Assembly: GCF_052857255.1 (NCBI RefSeq)
Contig: NC_135505.1
Coordinates: forward strand, 42,743,520-42,807,519
DNA length: 64,000 nt
Direction: 5' to 3'
From: Amblyomma americanum
Lineage: Eukaryota > Arthropoda > Arachnida > Ixodida > Ixodidae
Below, piece by piece: positions 11,219 to 22,629 of this stretch. Every line of letters begins with the position of its first letter. Within the stretch, counting starts at the first letter, position 1. The position numbers and the translations under genes were made by a program. The notes below the pieces were generated by a model, which was given only the letters and a program-made list of their open reading frames with translations, was not told the DNA's origin and did no database searches.

Positions 11219-11736
11219 TTATGTGTGAGGTGCGGACTTCATCCCCATCCTGGTCCTGGAGCTGCGGCGTCTTGCTTGTGCCGAGGTCGTCGGTCGTGTG
11301 TTCATGTCCGCACCGACAGGCAGTGCCCCAGCCCACCAGACCAGAACCGACCACGCCATTCACCCAAGCCTAGTCCCCCGCCCCGACCAGAAGACACGAC
11401 AACATGACGACGCCGCCGCAACTCAATCCTACGACCCCATCAGCCCTACAGAAGCCGCCAACATATTCGAACAAAGCCCCTGCCCATGCCATTCTGTGAG
11501 TTCTTGGGCCTTTGCTTTCGGCTAAAGGTGACCTACGCATGGCCCGGAAGCTTCCTGGACCTGCGCTTATCTGATCGTGATCTGCTCATCGCTTTCATCG
11601 TAAAGACAAGCCCTGCATCTTCCTCTCCTCTGTATTCATCTCTCCTGTCACGCCCATCGTCACGTCCTTCGTTTCGTCTTCACGGCTGTTCTTCTAGTTC
11701 GCGCGATCGGGACGATCACTCGGCAGCCCCGGGTAG

Positions 11737-11869
11737 TGTCATGGACTAGAAAACGACAAAATGGGCAGTGGCGCGGCACGGAGCGCTCGCGTTAGGCCCA
11801 CCGCCATTAAATGATTCCATCGCCATCTTTCAGGTAGTCCTGCTTTCACCTGCTTGCCATCACGTAACA
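11737..11869. repeat. TRIM right LTR
   Basis: Partner of 11086-11218. The bases before it (CGGCAGCCCCGGGTAG) are GC-rich but not a clear polypurine tract, so element orientation is left open. Confidence 0.88.
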
Positions 11870-11873
11870 ATAT

Positions 11874-13507
11874 CTCTTGTGCGGAAACAAGAACTCCCAG
11901 TGCCAGGGAAGTAATATTGGTGGTAAAAAAGAAGGGGTAAAATGGAAAGCGCTGCTGTCGCACTCGTCCGTTTCGCTCAGCCCTAGTCTCACGAGTTTTT
12001 CGTAAGTACTGTGCAAACGCAAGTTAAATGAATGATGAAATCATAATGTTTAAGCATGCACCAAAAGAGTCCAATTAGTGATGTAATTCCTCGTTACAAA
12101 ATAACCTGAAATTATTTTATCCAGACAAGGATGTACAACGATCGTACGCCGCTATTATTCGTATCGGTCGGGTGGGACGTTTGTGTGTAATTTGCGTAAT
12201 ATTTAAGAAAATATTCTTCTGAACTATCCCCCAAGAACGAATTTGTCGCTACAATCATCGTTTTACGTATACTGGTTAGAACTGATTCCTTCTTACACTG
12301 GCAAAGTTTACGGTTGCTCAATGTCAGCTTCTCTTTCTTGTCGCCATTGCTACCTTTTTCTGAGCAGTCTGCGTATCACTGACTACACAATGACAAAGCC
12401 AGCCATCTTTAATATGAACTGATGATGCCTATAAGCAAAGGTTCGTGATTGCGATGTAGAGGTTGAAAAATGCTACTATTTATTTGTCTGTGTAGAATAA
12501 GGAATCTTCTATTGTAAATCGCCACCGTGCGCCTACTCATTCAAGCTATCGTGTTTTTTCAGAAAAAGAATGTCTTTACTGCAAAATATTTCACGTGGTC
12601 GCAGCAGTATTTTCCGGCACACACCATGCGTCTCGAAATTTTCTCACCGGCAGGATCTTGGGACTTGCTTGCTCATCTGAAGACGAAAATTTTGCACTAC
12701 GGGTTATAAAAATTGTTATCGAAGTGCAATAACAAGAAGATATAGTACTAAAGAATGAGGCGTCCTCTGATCGTACTTGTACACCACTGCCCTCTAAATA
12801 GCGATGCGCAAGCATGTGATGAACCAATCGATGACCTGATTAACATCTTCACCTTCGCTGTCAATAAAGTGGCTCTCTCAATTGTTCCCAGCGAAGAATG
12901 ATATATTCCAGTCCGGTAGGTAGCGAACGAAGCTGGCTCGTGTTTTTCATTTGTACGCCATTTTGCGTCTCTAGAGAGCTACCCTTTTGATAAAAATACC
13001 GTGCTTGTTTGGCTTATGCTGGTTTAACGTTCCAAAGCGACTCACGCTGTTAGGGATACCGTAATGAAGGGCTGCGGAAATTTCGATCACCTGGGGTTCT
13101 TTAACGTGCCCGGACATCGCATTCACATGCTTGTTATCACAAGACGCCAAACAATTAATGCTACTGAAATTGATAATAAGCATTGGCGCAACTTTAAACC
13201 AGTATAAACAGCTAACTTTTGGGTTCGTGTTTTCTTCTTTGTAATGTGGCGTAAGGCAAATTTATACACGGGTTACAATGTGGTATCCTCCCACAGCCGC
13301 TAAATAATTTTTAATCGAATATCTTTCTCGTGCTGTTTCACTTTCGGTTTCAACAGCCAACCATTGACTGTGACGTCGAAAAGAGGTTACAGATCACGTG
13401 AGGCACTAAAACTACAATATAAGCGATGCTTCTACATTTGTTGTCATTCCGGCTCTTGACGAAGGTTGGCTTCAGCGCTGTATTGAATTGAGACCATGAT
13501 GAAGCGA
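11874..13507. other. No gene; one SINE-related fragment
   Basis: AT-rich. Around 13013-13150 lies a fragment of the repeat also seen at 49990-50107 and 54637-54894 (GTTTAACGTTCCAAAGCGAC and CACCTGGGGTTCTTTAACGT). Confidence 0.6.
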
Positions 13508-14131
13508 TTACGACCTTTGTCCGTATAGTTCCGAGACGGAGTTCATTGAAAAAATGCGTTCAACATAAAAATTATTTGCACAGCACGCCTTCCAAATAGT
13601 CTCCCTGGCACACCATACACAGCTTCCAACGCTTCTTGAGGTCTTGGAAACAGTACTAAAGCATGACTGTTTTCGCATGACTGTCAGCTCCATTGTCGCG
13701 GCGTCTTGAATGGCCTCCACGCTCACCACCCAGCGACCTTTTAAGGCTCTCTTAACGCGAGGAAACAGAAAAAAATTTCATAGGGAGAGGTCAGGCGAGT
13801 ATTGTGGATGGGGAACTACAGTAATGCTGTTGTTGGCGAGAAATTTTGTCACGCTGAGAGCAGTGCGCGGCCATGCGTTATCGGGGAGAAGGCTACCTTG
13901 TCCAGATGCCCATAAGTGCGGGCGACGGCGTCGCATTGCATCCCGCATGTGTTGGAGCAGGCGGATATAAAACCCGTGATTCACCGTCTGCCCTTGTGGG
14001 ACAAACGCGTTGTGTATGACACCTATAGCATCGAAAAAAACTATCAGCAGCGCCTTTGCTTTGGTCTTCTGTCGCCGCGCCTTTCTCGACGCTGGAGAGC
14101 TTGTAGACCGCCGTTCGGCGCTCTGGCTTTT
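13508..14131 (-). pseudogene. Mariner transposase, C-terminal half
   Basis: Matches the catalytic half of a Tc1/mariner transposase: first Asp in LLIVFFDAIG, then VPQGQTVN, second Asp in PDNAWPR, and SPDLS. Counting from the second Asp, the third acidic residue falls 34 residues on (DD34D family), but here the position reads NFFLFP (Asp to Asn) and the residue before it is a TGA stop, so this copy is doubly dead. The frame resumes through ALKGRW to 13508. Its upstream edge (KSQSAERR) is where repeat R begins; the missing N-half is at 34442-34948. Confidence 0.88.
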
Positions 14132-14400
14132 ATTGCGAAGCAATACTACTTTAGGTCGCACTTCAGCCCGTTCCGTGGCGAGGCGGTGGTAGGCACCATT
14201 AACTTTTAGCGTGACCTCGCTGCGTGAAGTCACACCACGTGACCTAGAGTGACGTCACACCAGCTGTGTAAAAACGGGGCCCCATCTCACGCCGTCGCGA
14301 GGCGAGGCGGTCGCCACCAACGGCGGCCTATCTCCCGCTCCTCTCACCAGGGGCGCTGCGGTCGGTGTGACGTCACACCAGCTGTGTAAAAACGGGGCCC
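14132..14400 (+). mobile_element. Repeat R, left part
   Basis: Starts ATTGCGAAGCAATA, which is the inverse of TATTGCTTCGCAAT at 34388-34401 in the right part. Inside is a block of about 120 bp beginning at CGGGGCCCC (about 14275) and ending GTGACGTCACACCAGCTGTG with TAAAAA; the same block follows in the right part at 34091. R is thus a repeat with promoter-like tandem blocks inserted in the mariner gene, and it is itself split at 14400/34091 by the P-like element. Confidence 0.75.
14393..14400. repeat. Left 8-bp target duplication of the P-like element
   Basis: CGGGGCCC, identical to 34091-34098. The undisturbed paralogous site 120 bp upstream (TAAAAACGGGGCCCCATCTC, from 14270) has a single copy, acting as an internal empty-site control. 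An 8-bp GC-rich duplication is the P-superfamily signature. Confidence 0.9.
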
Positions 14401-14430
14401 CATGGAGGAAAGAAGGAAAAGAGGAGAGGC
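14401..14430 (+). repeat. Left terminal inverted repeat of P-like element
   Basis: Begins CATGGAGGAAAGAAGG and ends AGGAGAGGC. The right end (reverse strand from 34090) begins CACGGAGGAAGGAAA and ends AGGAGAGGC: 9 of 10 outer and 9 of 9 inner bases agree, the middle being 2 bp longer here. Drosophila P also starts CATG and has a 31-bp TIR. Confidence 0.8.
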
Positions 14431-14631
14431 TGCTACGTCACATTTTTTGAAGCCGGAAGCGAGGGCTCCGCCATGACACTTGGCCGTTTTCTCAGCCAAT
14501 GGCATGCGAGCGCCGCGAAGATCAACGCGAGCGGCGCGAGCAGACGATTTCGCGCCGCGCCAGGCTGTCGGCAGCTGTCAGACACGGCGGAAAGTGAGAC
14601 TTCTGCTCCCATTGACAACAAAGACGCTGCG

Positions 14632-14701
14632 ATGCCCAGCTGCTGCGTTCCTGGGGGTCGGTCGCGCACGCCAGGACAAGAACCGGCGTCACTTTCCACA
14701 C
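14632..14701 (+). pseudogene. THAP domain exon 1 of P-like gene
   Basis: Starts ATG with MPSCCVPGGRSR, the usual opening of a THAP zinc finger (M-x-x-C-C-x-x-x-C). The second zinc ligand is replaced: GGT (Gly) stands where a Cys codon is expected. A consensus donor GTAAGT follows at 14702, leaving one base of a codon (phase 1). It lies about 230 bp inside the left end of the element, as expected for the first coding exon. Confidence 0.72.
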
Positions 14702-14851
14702 GTAAGTATACTGCATTTTGTTTTCGTATTTAATTGACTGCGTAATGAGTAAAATGCATGCTCGCAGAACATAACGCACGACACGGCGTGAACGTGGTAT
14801 TCGTACCGCCCCGGCCTTATTGGTGGCTCTTTGTCCGAGTGCAGTGAATAG

Positions 14852-15042
14852 TATTGTTTTCAAAGAGGTTTCCGAAAGATCCGGAGCGAAGGAGGCAGTG
14901 GACTGAGGCCGTTAGACCAGGCCAAAGAGACTGAGAGCCAGCAAAATGGACCTGCGTATGTTCAAAACATTTCCTGCCCGAGCACTTCGATCGGATGTCG
15001 CCGCTCGTAGTTCGTATACGTGCGGATGCCGTCCCCCTTCAG
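14852..15042 (+). pseudogene. THAP domain exon 2 of P-like gene
   Basis: An acceptor TAG at 14849-14851 gives two bases completing the phase-1 codon of exon 1, then the frame reads FSKRFPKDPERRRQWTEAV, a TGA at 14932-14934, and EPAKWTCVCSKHFLPEHFDR. FPxDPxRRxxW and CxxHF are hallmarks of the THAP C2CH finger; the stop probably replaces a Trp codon. A GTGAGG donor follows CAG at 15042. Matching phase across the 150-bp intron supports the gene model. Confidence 0.75.
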
Positions 15043-15599
15043 GTGAGGAACCACCTTCTATACATTCTCAAGAGATTGGAAAGAAATGCTCTTATTGAGA
15101 AGGTGCTTTATTATAACTTGACTGCATAAGCATGCGTTCAATATGATGTTTTAGGTGTTCGTGCAAGAAATAGAAAGATTTGTGAATAAATGGCTTTAGC
15201 TAGACGTTATGATCGAGTAGCGCGGCTACAGTACTCCCGCACTGATAAAAAGTAATTGTGTCATTATACTCCTAAACTGGCGGCGGTTTATATATGGCTC
15301 TGGTGAAATTCTGCTTACTGTACATGAGAATTTATTTATTTATTAGCTTACGCACTCCATCATTAGAAGAAAATTAAAAAAAGAGAGCATCGAGCACATC
15401 ACAGTTTTCCTTGGGGCATCATTTCTATTTAATTATTACTTGTAGTGTGCAAATGTTTGCGCCTAGCAGTAGGCGGTGCATTTTTTGTTGTCATCTCGGC
15501 ATAGCACCTGGGAAGTGTCACTGAGAGAGCACTGTAATTCTTTAAAACTATAGTTCGTTTACAAAGGAAATCACAAAGAAGTTCCATAAGGCATAGAGC
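15043..15599 (+). other. Intron of the P-like gene
   Basis: AT-rich, no domain or repeat recognised. Confidence 0.5.
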
Positions 15600-16173
15600 A
15601 CCGTACGTATTTGCTCGCGTGATTTGCGCACGTTTTTTCTTTAATTAGGGCTCCAAAAAGAGGGTGCGCAATTTACGCGCAAGCGAGTTATCCGAACACG
15701 TCCTAAAAAAAAGGTTGGCACCCCTCGCCCTATGGCAACAAGGTTGACACGTCCCCCCCCCCCTTCCCCACGCTATAGCTCCCCGCGGGGTGGCATGACA
15801 TGACGGCACGTGCTTAGCTCAAAGCAATAAACGCGCAAAGATTCAATCGCGAAGTCAGCCGTGGGAGGAGATAACGGGCAATAAAACGGGGCCCTTGCGT
15901 GTGGCCCGACTGACTAGCGGCAAACCGTGTAGCAAACGGTACGGTAGAGTTTTGGATTCGGGCGCGCGCGCGCAACTGTTCGTCCGGGACAGCGACCGCC
16001 AGCGCGAGCAAGCCGGGTAAACGGCACAGTTCGCACCCTCGTACATGCTGGTGGTCTGGCTCAGCATAGTGCGCAAAATGTGCGAGTAGTTTTTTTTTTA
16101 TCGGGTTAAAAGTTTGAAACTTTCTGGGGTGCACAATCTATGTGCGGGCGCAAATTACGCGAGTAAATACGGT
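15600..16173. mobile_element. Short TIR element (MITE) in the P-like intron
   Basis: Ends are inverted repeats: left ACCGTACGTATTTGCTCGCG and TGATTTGCGCAC; right, reversed, ACCGTATTTACTCGCGTAAT and TTGCGCCCGCAC. 574 bp without transposase. The ends resemble a repeat type common in chelicerate genomes. Confidence 0.6.
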
Positions 16174-16678
16174 AAATGTCATACACATAAGGTAAAAGGG
16201 AAGCATGAGACAAATAAAAAAAGACAAAACACAGGCAGAATGCTTGGCCAAATGTTTAGGGGAATCCCGTTTTCTTTTGCGAACTTTCTGCGGAAACAAT
16301 TTATAGCTTTCCTTTAGCCGCATAGCTGCGCTTGGGTGGATGCCAATGAGTATAATTAGCTCCCTTATTATACAGATACGGCAGTTCTGCATATATAATT
16401 CCTCATACACATACCATACACACTTCATGGGGTATAGCTGGGTGAGCCTGAGGAGAGACACCCCACTCTCCCTTCTCAAAATATGGTAGACCTGCTGTAC
16501 TAACAATGTATTTCTCTGCTGTTGCTTTCTTAAGAAATGGGTGCACTCTCGCCCACTGGCTGTGTTCCATATTGACAGTCTCAGATTGGTACATCTGTCT
16601 GTTGAATTACATGCATCTTTTTAGCTAAGGCTGGCGTTCCACTGCGAGCGTGTGATGCACCTCATTATTCATTTACAG
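16174..16678 (+). other. Intron sequence with repeat fragment
   Basis: Around 16255-16375 a stretch (GGCTGCGCTTGGGTG-like, TATAATTA.CTCCCTTATTA) recurs at about 54030-54125, so it is an old interspersed repeat. No exon is supported. Confidence 0.45.
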
Positions 16679-16795
16679 CAGGAACCCCTTTCACAGCAGC
16701 CAGGCGATGGCACAGCTGTTGCTGCCATTGCTCAGCATGGCGCCTAGCAAGCACTAACACGAAGTCACACATCTCCAGCGTCTCCACTGCAACAG
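16679..16795 (+). pseudogene. Small exon, tandem unit 1 (P-like gene)
   Basis: TTACAG acceptor, 117 bp, donor GTATTT: a phase-0 exon of 39 codons rich in Gln, Ala and Ser, ending SPLQQ, with a TAG at 16745-16747. The flanking intron (from GTATTT through TTTGTGACT to GCTTAAAGCTGAA) is the same as around the exons at 26003, 26360 and 26716. It is therefore the first of four tandem units. Confidence 0.6.
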
Positions 16796-17063
16796 GTATT
16801 TTCAAACAGCGCTGTTTTGTGACTACTACAGCTATTCAAAGCATCACAGTGGCTGTGTATATGTTGGAGTAGGAGCTACAAACACTGCTTCCTGGCACGG
16901 GCTCACCAGAAGATTTATCCGAATCCCATGACACACTAGTCATCATATTTCTTAACCCTTCAGACAGCATTCAAAACAGTCTTAAAGTGTGATGCTCCAC
17001 CTCCATCTTTCACTAGCTGCTTAAAGCTGAACACCTTGTATGCTTGGTACATGATGTATGCGT

Positions 17064-17335
17064 TAACAGACAAAGAGGACAATATCATTAGCAATATGGA
17101 TAAGATATCAAATAGCCAAAGAGACACAAATCTATGCAGTAGCCAATGCAATCAGAACGTTAATGAGAGAAGCCGCAGCGCACAGCAATGGGACATCCCG
17201 TAGCAGTAAGAGAAGAGGAAGTAACGGAAGCCTTAGTAGGAATGAAAAGCGGGAAAGCAGCTGGTGAGGATCAGGTAACAGCAGATTTGTTGAAGGAGGG
17301 AGGGGAGATTGTGCTAGTAGAACTAGCCATCCTAT
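17064..17335 (+). mobile_element. RTE-type LINE fragment, 5' piece
   Basis: Starts AGACAAAGAGGACAATATCA and is an old copy of the RT-upstream region of a tick RTE LINE. It is cut at 17335 by gypsy B and resumes at 24632. The LINE sits in the intron between tandem units 1 and 2. Confidence 0.75.
17332..17335. repeat. Left target duplication (CTAT) of gypsy B
   Basis: CTAT directly precedes TGTGATGACC and is repeated at 24628-24631. Confidence 0.88.
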
Positions 17336-18239
17336 TGTGATGACCCCCATAATGCGCAGGTCCACACGGGACGGAGAGGCAAAGAGACACCGTATGGCTC
17401 AGTTTAAACAAACAGGTATATTCAATAATTACACATGATTAAGATTATACATCAGAGGCTGGGGCGTCCGAGCTTACGTGCCGACGACTTCATGGGGGCG
17501 ATGGAGTGGCTCCGGAGTTGGGCTCGAGCGGTTGCTGGCAGAAGCTGCACGCCGTCGAGTTTCGGCGCTGAAGGCCCTCTTGGCGAACGATGTCGTCCTG
17601 AGCGTCCTTCTTCCGTACTGCTTCTCGATTTTTATATCCTCTTCTCACACCCCCTAGGGTGAGGACGCCCACGCCGGAGGGGAAGGAGGGGGGGGGGCTA
17701 GGGCTTTCACTTGGGCGCACAAACATACCACCGCACTTATTGTCTCGCCCCCCTCACGTGTTGAGTCAGAGGGAAAGAATGTTGTCTTCGAGGTAGCGCA
17801 TAGCGTCTTCTGTGGTACGGCGCGCTCTGGCCCGCTGACAGTTCCCGCGGGTCACCGGCCTCCATTTTTCATCCATCAACTGACACTCGCTCCTCAAGGT
17901 AAGGCGCGCTCTGGATCGCTGACAGTTCCCTTGTCCTGGAATGTGCTCGGGAGGGCCGCCCCTGGAACGGCCACGCAAATTGGGGAGGATAAAGCCTGTT
18001 TCCCCGCGGCGCGGCGGCGGCGGGTCCGGTTGGGCTTAAACCCTTTCGTTCTGGTTGTCACTCTCAACGAGCATGGCTGGGTAATTGATGATGCCTGTCA
18101 TCTGGGTCTCCGTCTACGCCGCGCCGTCGAACGTGGAACCTCGTAGCACCCACAAGGAATGTACCTCGTAGCACACACAAGGAATGTACCTCGTAGCACA
18201 CACAAGGAATGTACCTCGAAGCACACAAGGAATGTCACA
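17336..18239 (-). repeat. Downstream (3') LTR of gypsy B
   Basis: 904 bp; contains at 18138-18235 four tandem units of about 25 bp (ACCTCGTAGCACACACAAGG type) which lie at the 5' (U3) end of the LTR in element orientation. Next to it, 18240-18253 reads on minus GGAGGGTGAGCGAG, a plausible polypurine tract. Confidence 0.95.
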
Positions 18240-18732
18240 CTCGCTCACCCTCCAGAAGAATGTTCTCCGAACATTTGAGTCCCTGCAGCTCCCCTTGTCT
18301 TTCTGAATCGCCTCGCACAGTGCGTCCGACAAAACACTTTTCGCTGCACTCAACACCACTGCACTACACCATATGCCTCCGCTGTCATAACTGGCGTCTC
18401 CAGGGGCAGCACTGATCTTCTTTTACAGATAAACATGAAACTCAGCACCCAAGCCTCTCCTTTCTAGTCCAAACTGGACGAAATAAATTTACCACAGTTA
18501 CAAAGGAGCTCCCACTTCTAGCACGATCACGGCACAGACAAAAATATAGATAACGAAAGGAAGTAGGGCAGGTTCTGCATGCGCTCCGCATGCTCTCCTT
18601 TGAAGGTGTTACTTAATGACAGAAAGGTTTAACTACTAACTCCGATAACTTAACACATACGCATATAGCAATGTTATGAGCTGCGGCATTACACAATTCT
18701 GACCAGTTCACAACTCCGCTCTGTTTACACCA

Positions 18733-21700
18733 TTAGTCCGACTTAGCTTTCCGATTTCGCAGCGGATATCGGCCTTCATGAGTCATACTAAGTAAGTCTG
18801 TGACCCTTTGTCTGCTTTGGGACTCGCGAGGGCTCGTGGCAGGAGCCTCTCCTGGCGTTATCTGCGCGGCAACCTCGCGCGCTTCTTCTTCTAGCAATGC
18901 ATGAAGTAAATCCGGTGGCATTCCGGCCGTCACCTCTGGCGCCTGCCGAACAAATGCAGGAGAGGGCGTTTCTTGCGAACTATCTGCGCGCTCCGCTTCA
19001 CTTCTGTCCCCATCAAAATCCGCGCTTTCCCTTTCCTCATTTCGTGAATACTGAACCGGTGCCGACTTGAGGCGATTTGCGTGTATCCTTATCAAGCGCC
19101 GGTTCACGTCTCGGACTCTGAAGTTTACCGGAGAAAGCTTCTCGACAACCTCGCACGGTCCTCTCCACTTCGTCTGGAACTTACGAGCTAGCCAAATCTG
19201 CCTTTGGCAGTTTTCAATGTACACGCTGTCCCCCACATTAAACGGCGCGTCTCTAGCACTGCGATCGTGCACCTCCTTCCTGCGCTTCGCCGCTTTCTTT
19301 AAGGCCTCCTTTGCGATGTCCCTCGCCACTTGCAAGCGCGATTCTAGCTCCACCTTATAGTCGTCCAGTGAAGCGTATGGGACACGACGGGGGCCCTCTG
19401 GCACTTCACTAGGCTGGTCCGGGTCTCGGCCGTAGAGAAGAAAGAATGGCGATTCGCCCGTGCTCTCGTGTGCTGCGGAATTGTAGGCAAACATTGCATA
19501 CGGGAGCCACAAGTCCCAGTCCCGCTGGTCGCGCGAAACAAAATGCGACAGGAACCCGGCCACGGTTTGGTTCAGTCGCTCCACCGCGCCGTTGCAAGCC
19601 GGATGGTACGGTGTTGTCTGCTTCTTAGCGATCTTAAGCAGCTCGCAAACTCTCCTCATTAGCTGCGACACGAAGTTCGTTCCCCGATCTGTCAAGAGTT
19701 GCCTCGGGGGTCCATGTCGGAGCACGATCTGTTCGACAAATGCTCTTGCAACCGTGTCTGCCTTCTGATCTGGGAGTGCTACCGCTTCCGCGTATTTTGA
19801 AAGGTGATCGACAAATACTAAAATGTACTTGTTTCCGGAAGTGGTCGTGGGCAATGGGCCCATTATGTCCATACCTGTCCGCTCGAAGGGAGCCGAAACC
19901 TCAGAGAACGGCTGAATTGGAGCTGGTCTTCGTCCCTTGGGTGTTTTTCTTTCGAGACAGGAATGACACTTCGCACAGTAGTCTCTAACATCCTGTCGCA
20001 TGCCACTCCAAAAGTACAAACGCTCCACACGCCTGCGTGTCTTCGCTACGCCAAAATGACCGGCGCATGGCGCATCCTGAAACGCGCGAAGAACCCTTTC
20101 TGTCCACGACCGAGGTATGACGACTCTCTCCCAAGCGGTTTTCTCTGGTCTCCCTTTCCTGGTTGGCCTCGTGCGCCGACACAGGGTGCCGTCTTTGCCA
20201 ATGAAATAACCTAGCTGTTCGGGGTGAGACGGTGCGCCCTCTAAGCTTTCGATTATTCGCTTCAGGTCAGGATCTTTGCACTGCTCTGTGCGTAATTCGG
20301 CGGGGTCGACTACGGGGACAAACTCATCTATAGCTGCCACGGCAGCTGTGCGGCTGAGTGCATCAGCATTCAGATGTGTCTTTCCTGACTTGTGCTCAAC
20401 TTCAAAGCAGTATTCCTGCAGGTGTAGATTCCATCTAGCGAGTCGCGAGCTAGGGTCCCTGACACTCATCACCCATTTCAGAGGATGGCAGTCTGTGACT
20501 AGCTTGAATTTGCGGCCGTAAAGGTAGCATCTGAAGTGCTTTACTGCCCAGACAACGGCGAGGCACTCCCTTTCCGTAGCTCCGTACTTTTGCTCTGTGG
20601 GGCTCAGCTGTCGGCTAGCAAAAGCAACGGGATGTTCTTTGTCCTCGATAACCTGAGATAGCACGGCACCAACTGCGAACTTTGACGCATCTGTGGCCAT
20701 AACGAAGGGCAAATTAAAATCCGGGTGGCGCAACAGCGGTGCACTCATTAGCTTCCTTTTCAGGGCCCCAAAAGCATTCTCCGCGTTTTCGTCCCAGCGA
20801 AAGGCGACATTTTTGGCTGTTAAGGCGGTGAGCGGCTTAGCGAGCTTGGCGAACTCCTCTATGTGCCTTCGGTAGTAACCGATCAGGCCGAGAAACTGCC
20901 GGACCTGGAGGACGCTAGTCGGGGAAGGAAAATCCGAGACACACCTTAGTTTCTCAGGGTCCGGTCGCACGCCGTCAGCTGAAACAACGTGCCCGAGGTA
21001 TTTCACCTCGTTTTTGAGGAATTGGCACTTAGAGGGCTTCAGCTTGAGACCCGCTCCTCTTAGTCGCACCAAAACCTGCTCAATATCGCGCAAATGGTTC
21101 TCAAAACTGTCACTGTATATGATAATGTCATCCATATACACGAAGCACAGCCTCCCCAGAAGACCTGCCAGGATAACATCAGCGGTTCTCTGCCAGACAG
21201 CAGGGCTGTTGGCCAGACCCATCGGCATTCTTTTCCATTCATAGTGCCCTGAGGGCGTGTTGAATGCCGTTTTCTCGGCATCTGCCGGATCCATTGCTAT
21301 CTGCAAGAATCCCGCCGCCATGTCCACTACCGTGAAGTACCTGGCAGAGCCCAGCTGAGAAAGCGTCTCCTGTATGTTGGGGATGGGGTATGGATCGATG
21401 CGAGTTACGGCATTTAGTTTGCGGTAGTCCACTACCAATCGATACGAGCCATCTGGCTTTTCCACCAATAGTGCTGGTGCTCCCTAGGGTGACTTTGAGT
21501 GTTCGACAATGCCGCGATCAATCAGGTCCTGCACCTGCCGCTCCATCTCCCCACGTTGGGAGTAAGGAATCCTGTACGCACGCTGGTAAACGGGCGATGA
21601 AGTGCCGGTTTCTATCCTGTGCTTTATAACGCCACAGCAGCCCAAATCCAGGTTGGACGCGGCGAATACCTCCGAGTAGTCGTTCAGCAACCCAGCCAGA

Positions 21701-22629
21701 GCCTCCCTCTCCCTGGAATTTAGGTGAGAAAGATCGAATGACACCTTTGGAGCAGCCGGAGGACTAGCATGCTCTACAGTTGCGAGTACCGTATCGGTGG
21801 GCTCACGTTTCTCTATCGCAGAGGTGAAGAAAGCCAATGTTTTGTTCTTGGGAAGGCTCAGTGGCTGCTGGCTACAGTTAACCACCCGTAGGGGCACTCT
21901 GTGGGCGTCATTAACTGTCACGAGGCACGCGGCTGCCTCCAGGCCATTGCTGAGAGAGTCGACCGGCTCAAGCACTCCCACGGCGCCGCTCTCTACATCT
22001 GAAGGCACAAACGCGTACAAAATGTGCTCCGACCAAGGAAGGACGACCGCCTCATCGACCAGCCTGACGGCAACCCGCGAATATACCTTCTCCAATGATC
22101 CCACTGTTTGACGGGTGTCAATATCGGTAATGCGAATCTCAGCCCCTCTCCTGTTCAAAAACGGAACTTTTGATCCGCCCGCATTAACCTCTTCCTCAGA
22201 GAATGAGACTACTACCTTCCCTTTTCTCAAAAAATTCTGCCCTAATATACCTGACACTCCGTTTGGCAGAGACACCGTGTCCGGGCATACGTAGCAGGGG
22301 TGCTCCAATGCAATTCCGCCGAGAGAGAAGTGTAACCGGTAGAGTCCACTTATGCCAAGAGGATCCCCCGTTATGCCTACAAATTTGGTTGCCATACCAG
22401 CAGACGCTTCCAACACCTCGCGGTCCCCCTTCCTTCGAAGCGTGTTAAAACTGCTCTCCTTAAGCAATGTCACCTTTGACCCCGTATCTATCAACAATTC
22501 CATGCAACAACCATTTAACTTGCAACGCACAACAGGGCATGCCTCGTCGGCCAAACAAACTACCACCACCTCATCATCCACTGCTCCCTCCCCACGCTCC
22601 TCAGGCTGGGGAGGACTAACTAGTTTTTT
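18733..22629 (-). pseudogene. Gypsy B Pol (one in-frame stop)
   Basis: About 1,300 codons in the -1 frame relative to gag. Order: protease (LLIDTGSKVTLL, ILGQNFL), RT (YMDDIIIYSD), RNase H (MATDASKFAVGAVLSQ, DADALSRTA type ending), integrase zinc finger (H...CAKCHSCLERK), DDE core (TGMDIMGPLP, LLTDRGTNFVS, NGAVERLNQT with the Glu) and a C-terminal tail ending RYPLRNRKAKSD. A TAG at 21484-21486 lies in the RT fingers between SKSP and GAPALLVEKPDGS, where Trp is usual. Everything else is open. Confidence 0.93.

Larger units (their letters stand above)
11086..11869. mobile_element. LTR miniature (TRIM-like), 784 bp
   Basis: Two 133-bp direct repeats, both starting TGTCATG and ending CACGTAACA (TG...CA), flank 518 bp of Pro/Ser-rich sequence with no RT, protease or integrase. 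A 4-bp target duplication ATAT lies at 11082-11085 and 11870-11873. LTR, TG/CA ends, short TSD and no pol define a TRIM. An ATG at about 11404 opens a 31-codon frame (MTTPPQLNPTT...), possibly a gag N-terminal remnant. Confidence 0.85.

Noticed and set aside
14132..14400. R as the terminal sequence of the large P-like element
   Set aside because: The TIRs and 8-bp duplication place the P-like ends inside R (14401 and 34090), and the right part of R continues the block interrupted on the left.
18138..18235. Regular 25-bp repeats, CRISPR-like at first sight
   Set aside because: Tandem without spacers, inside an LTR, and duplicated in the other LTR; the genome is eukaryotic.
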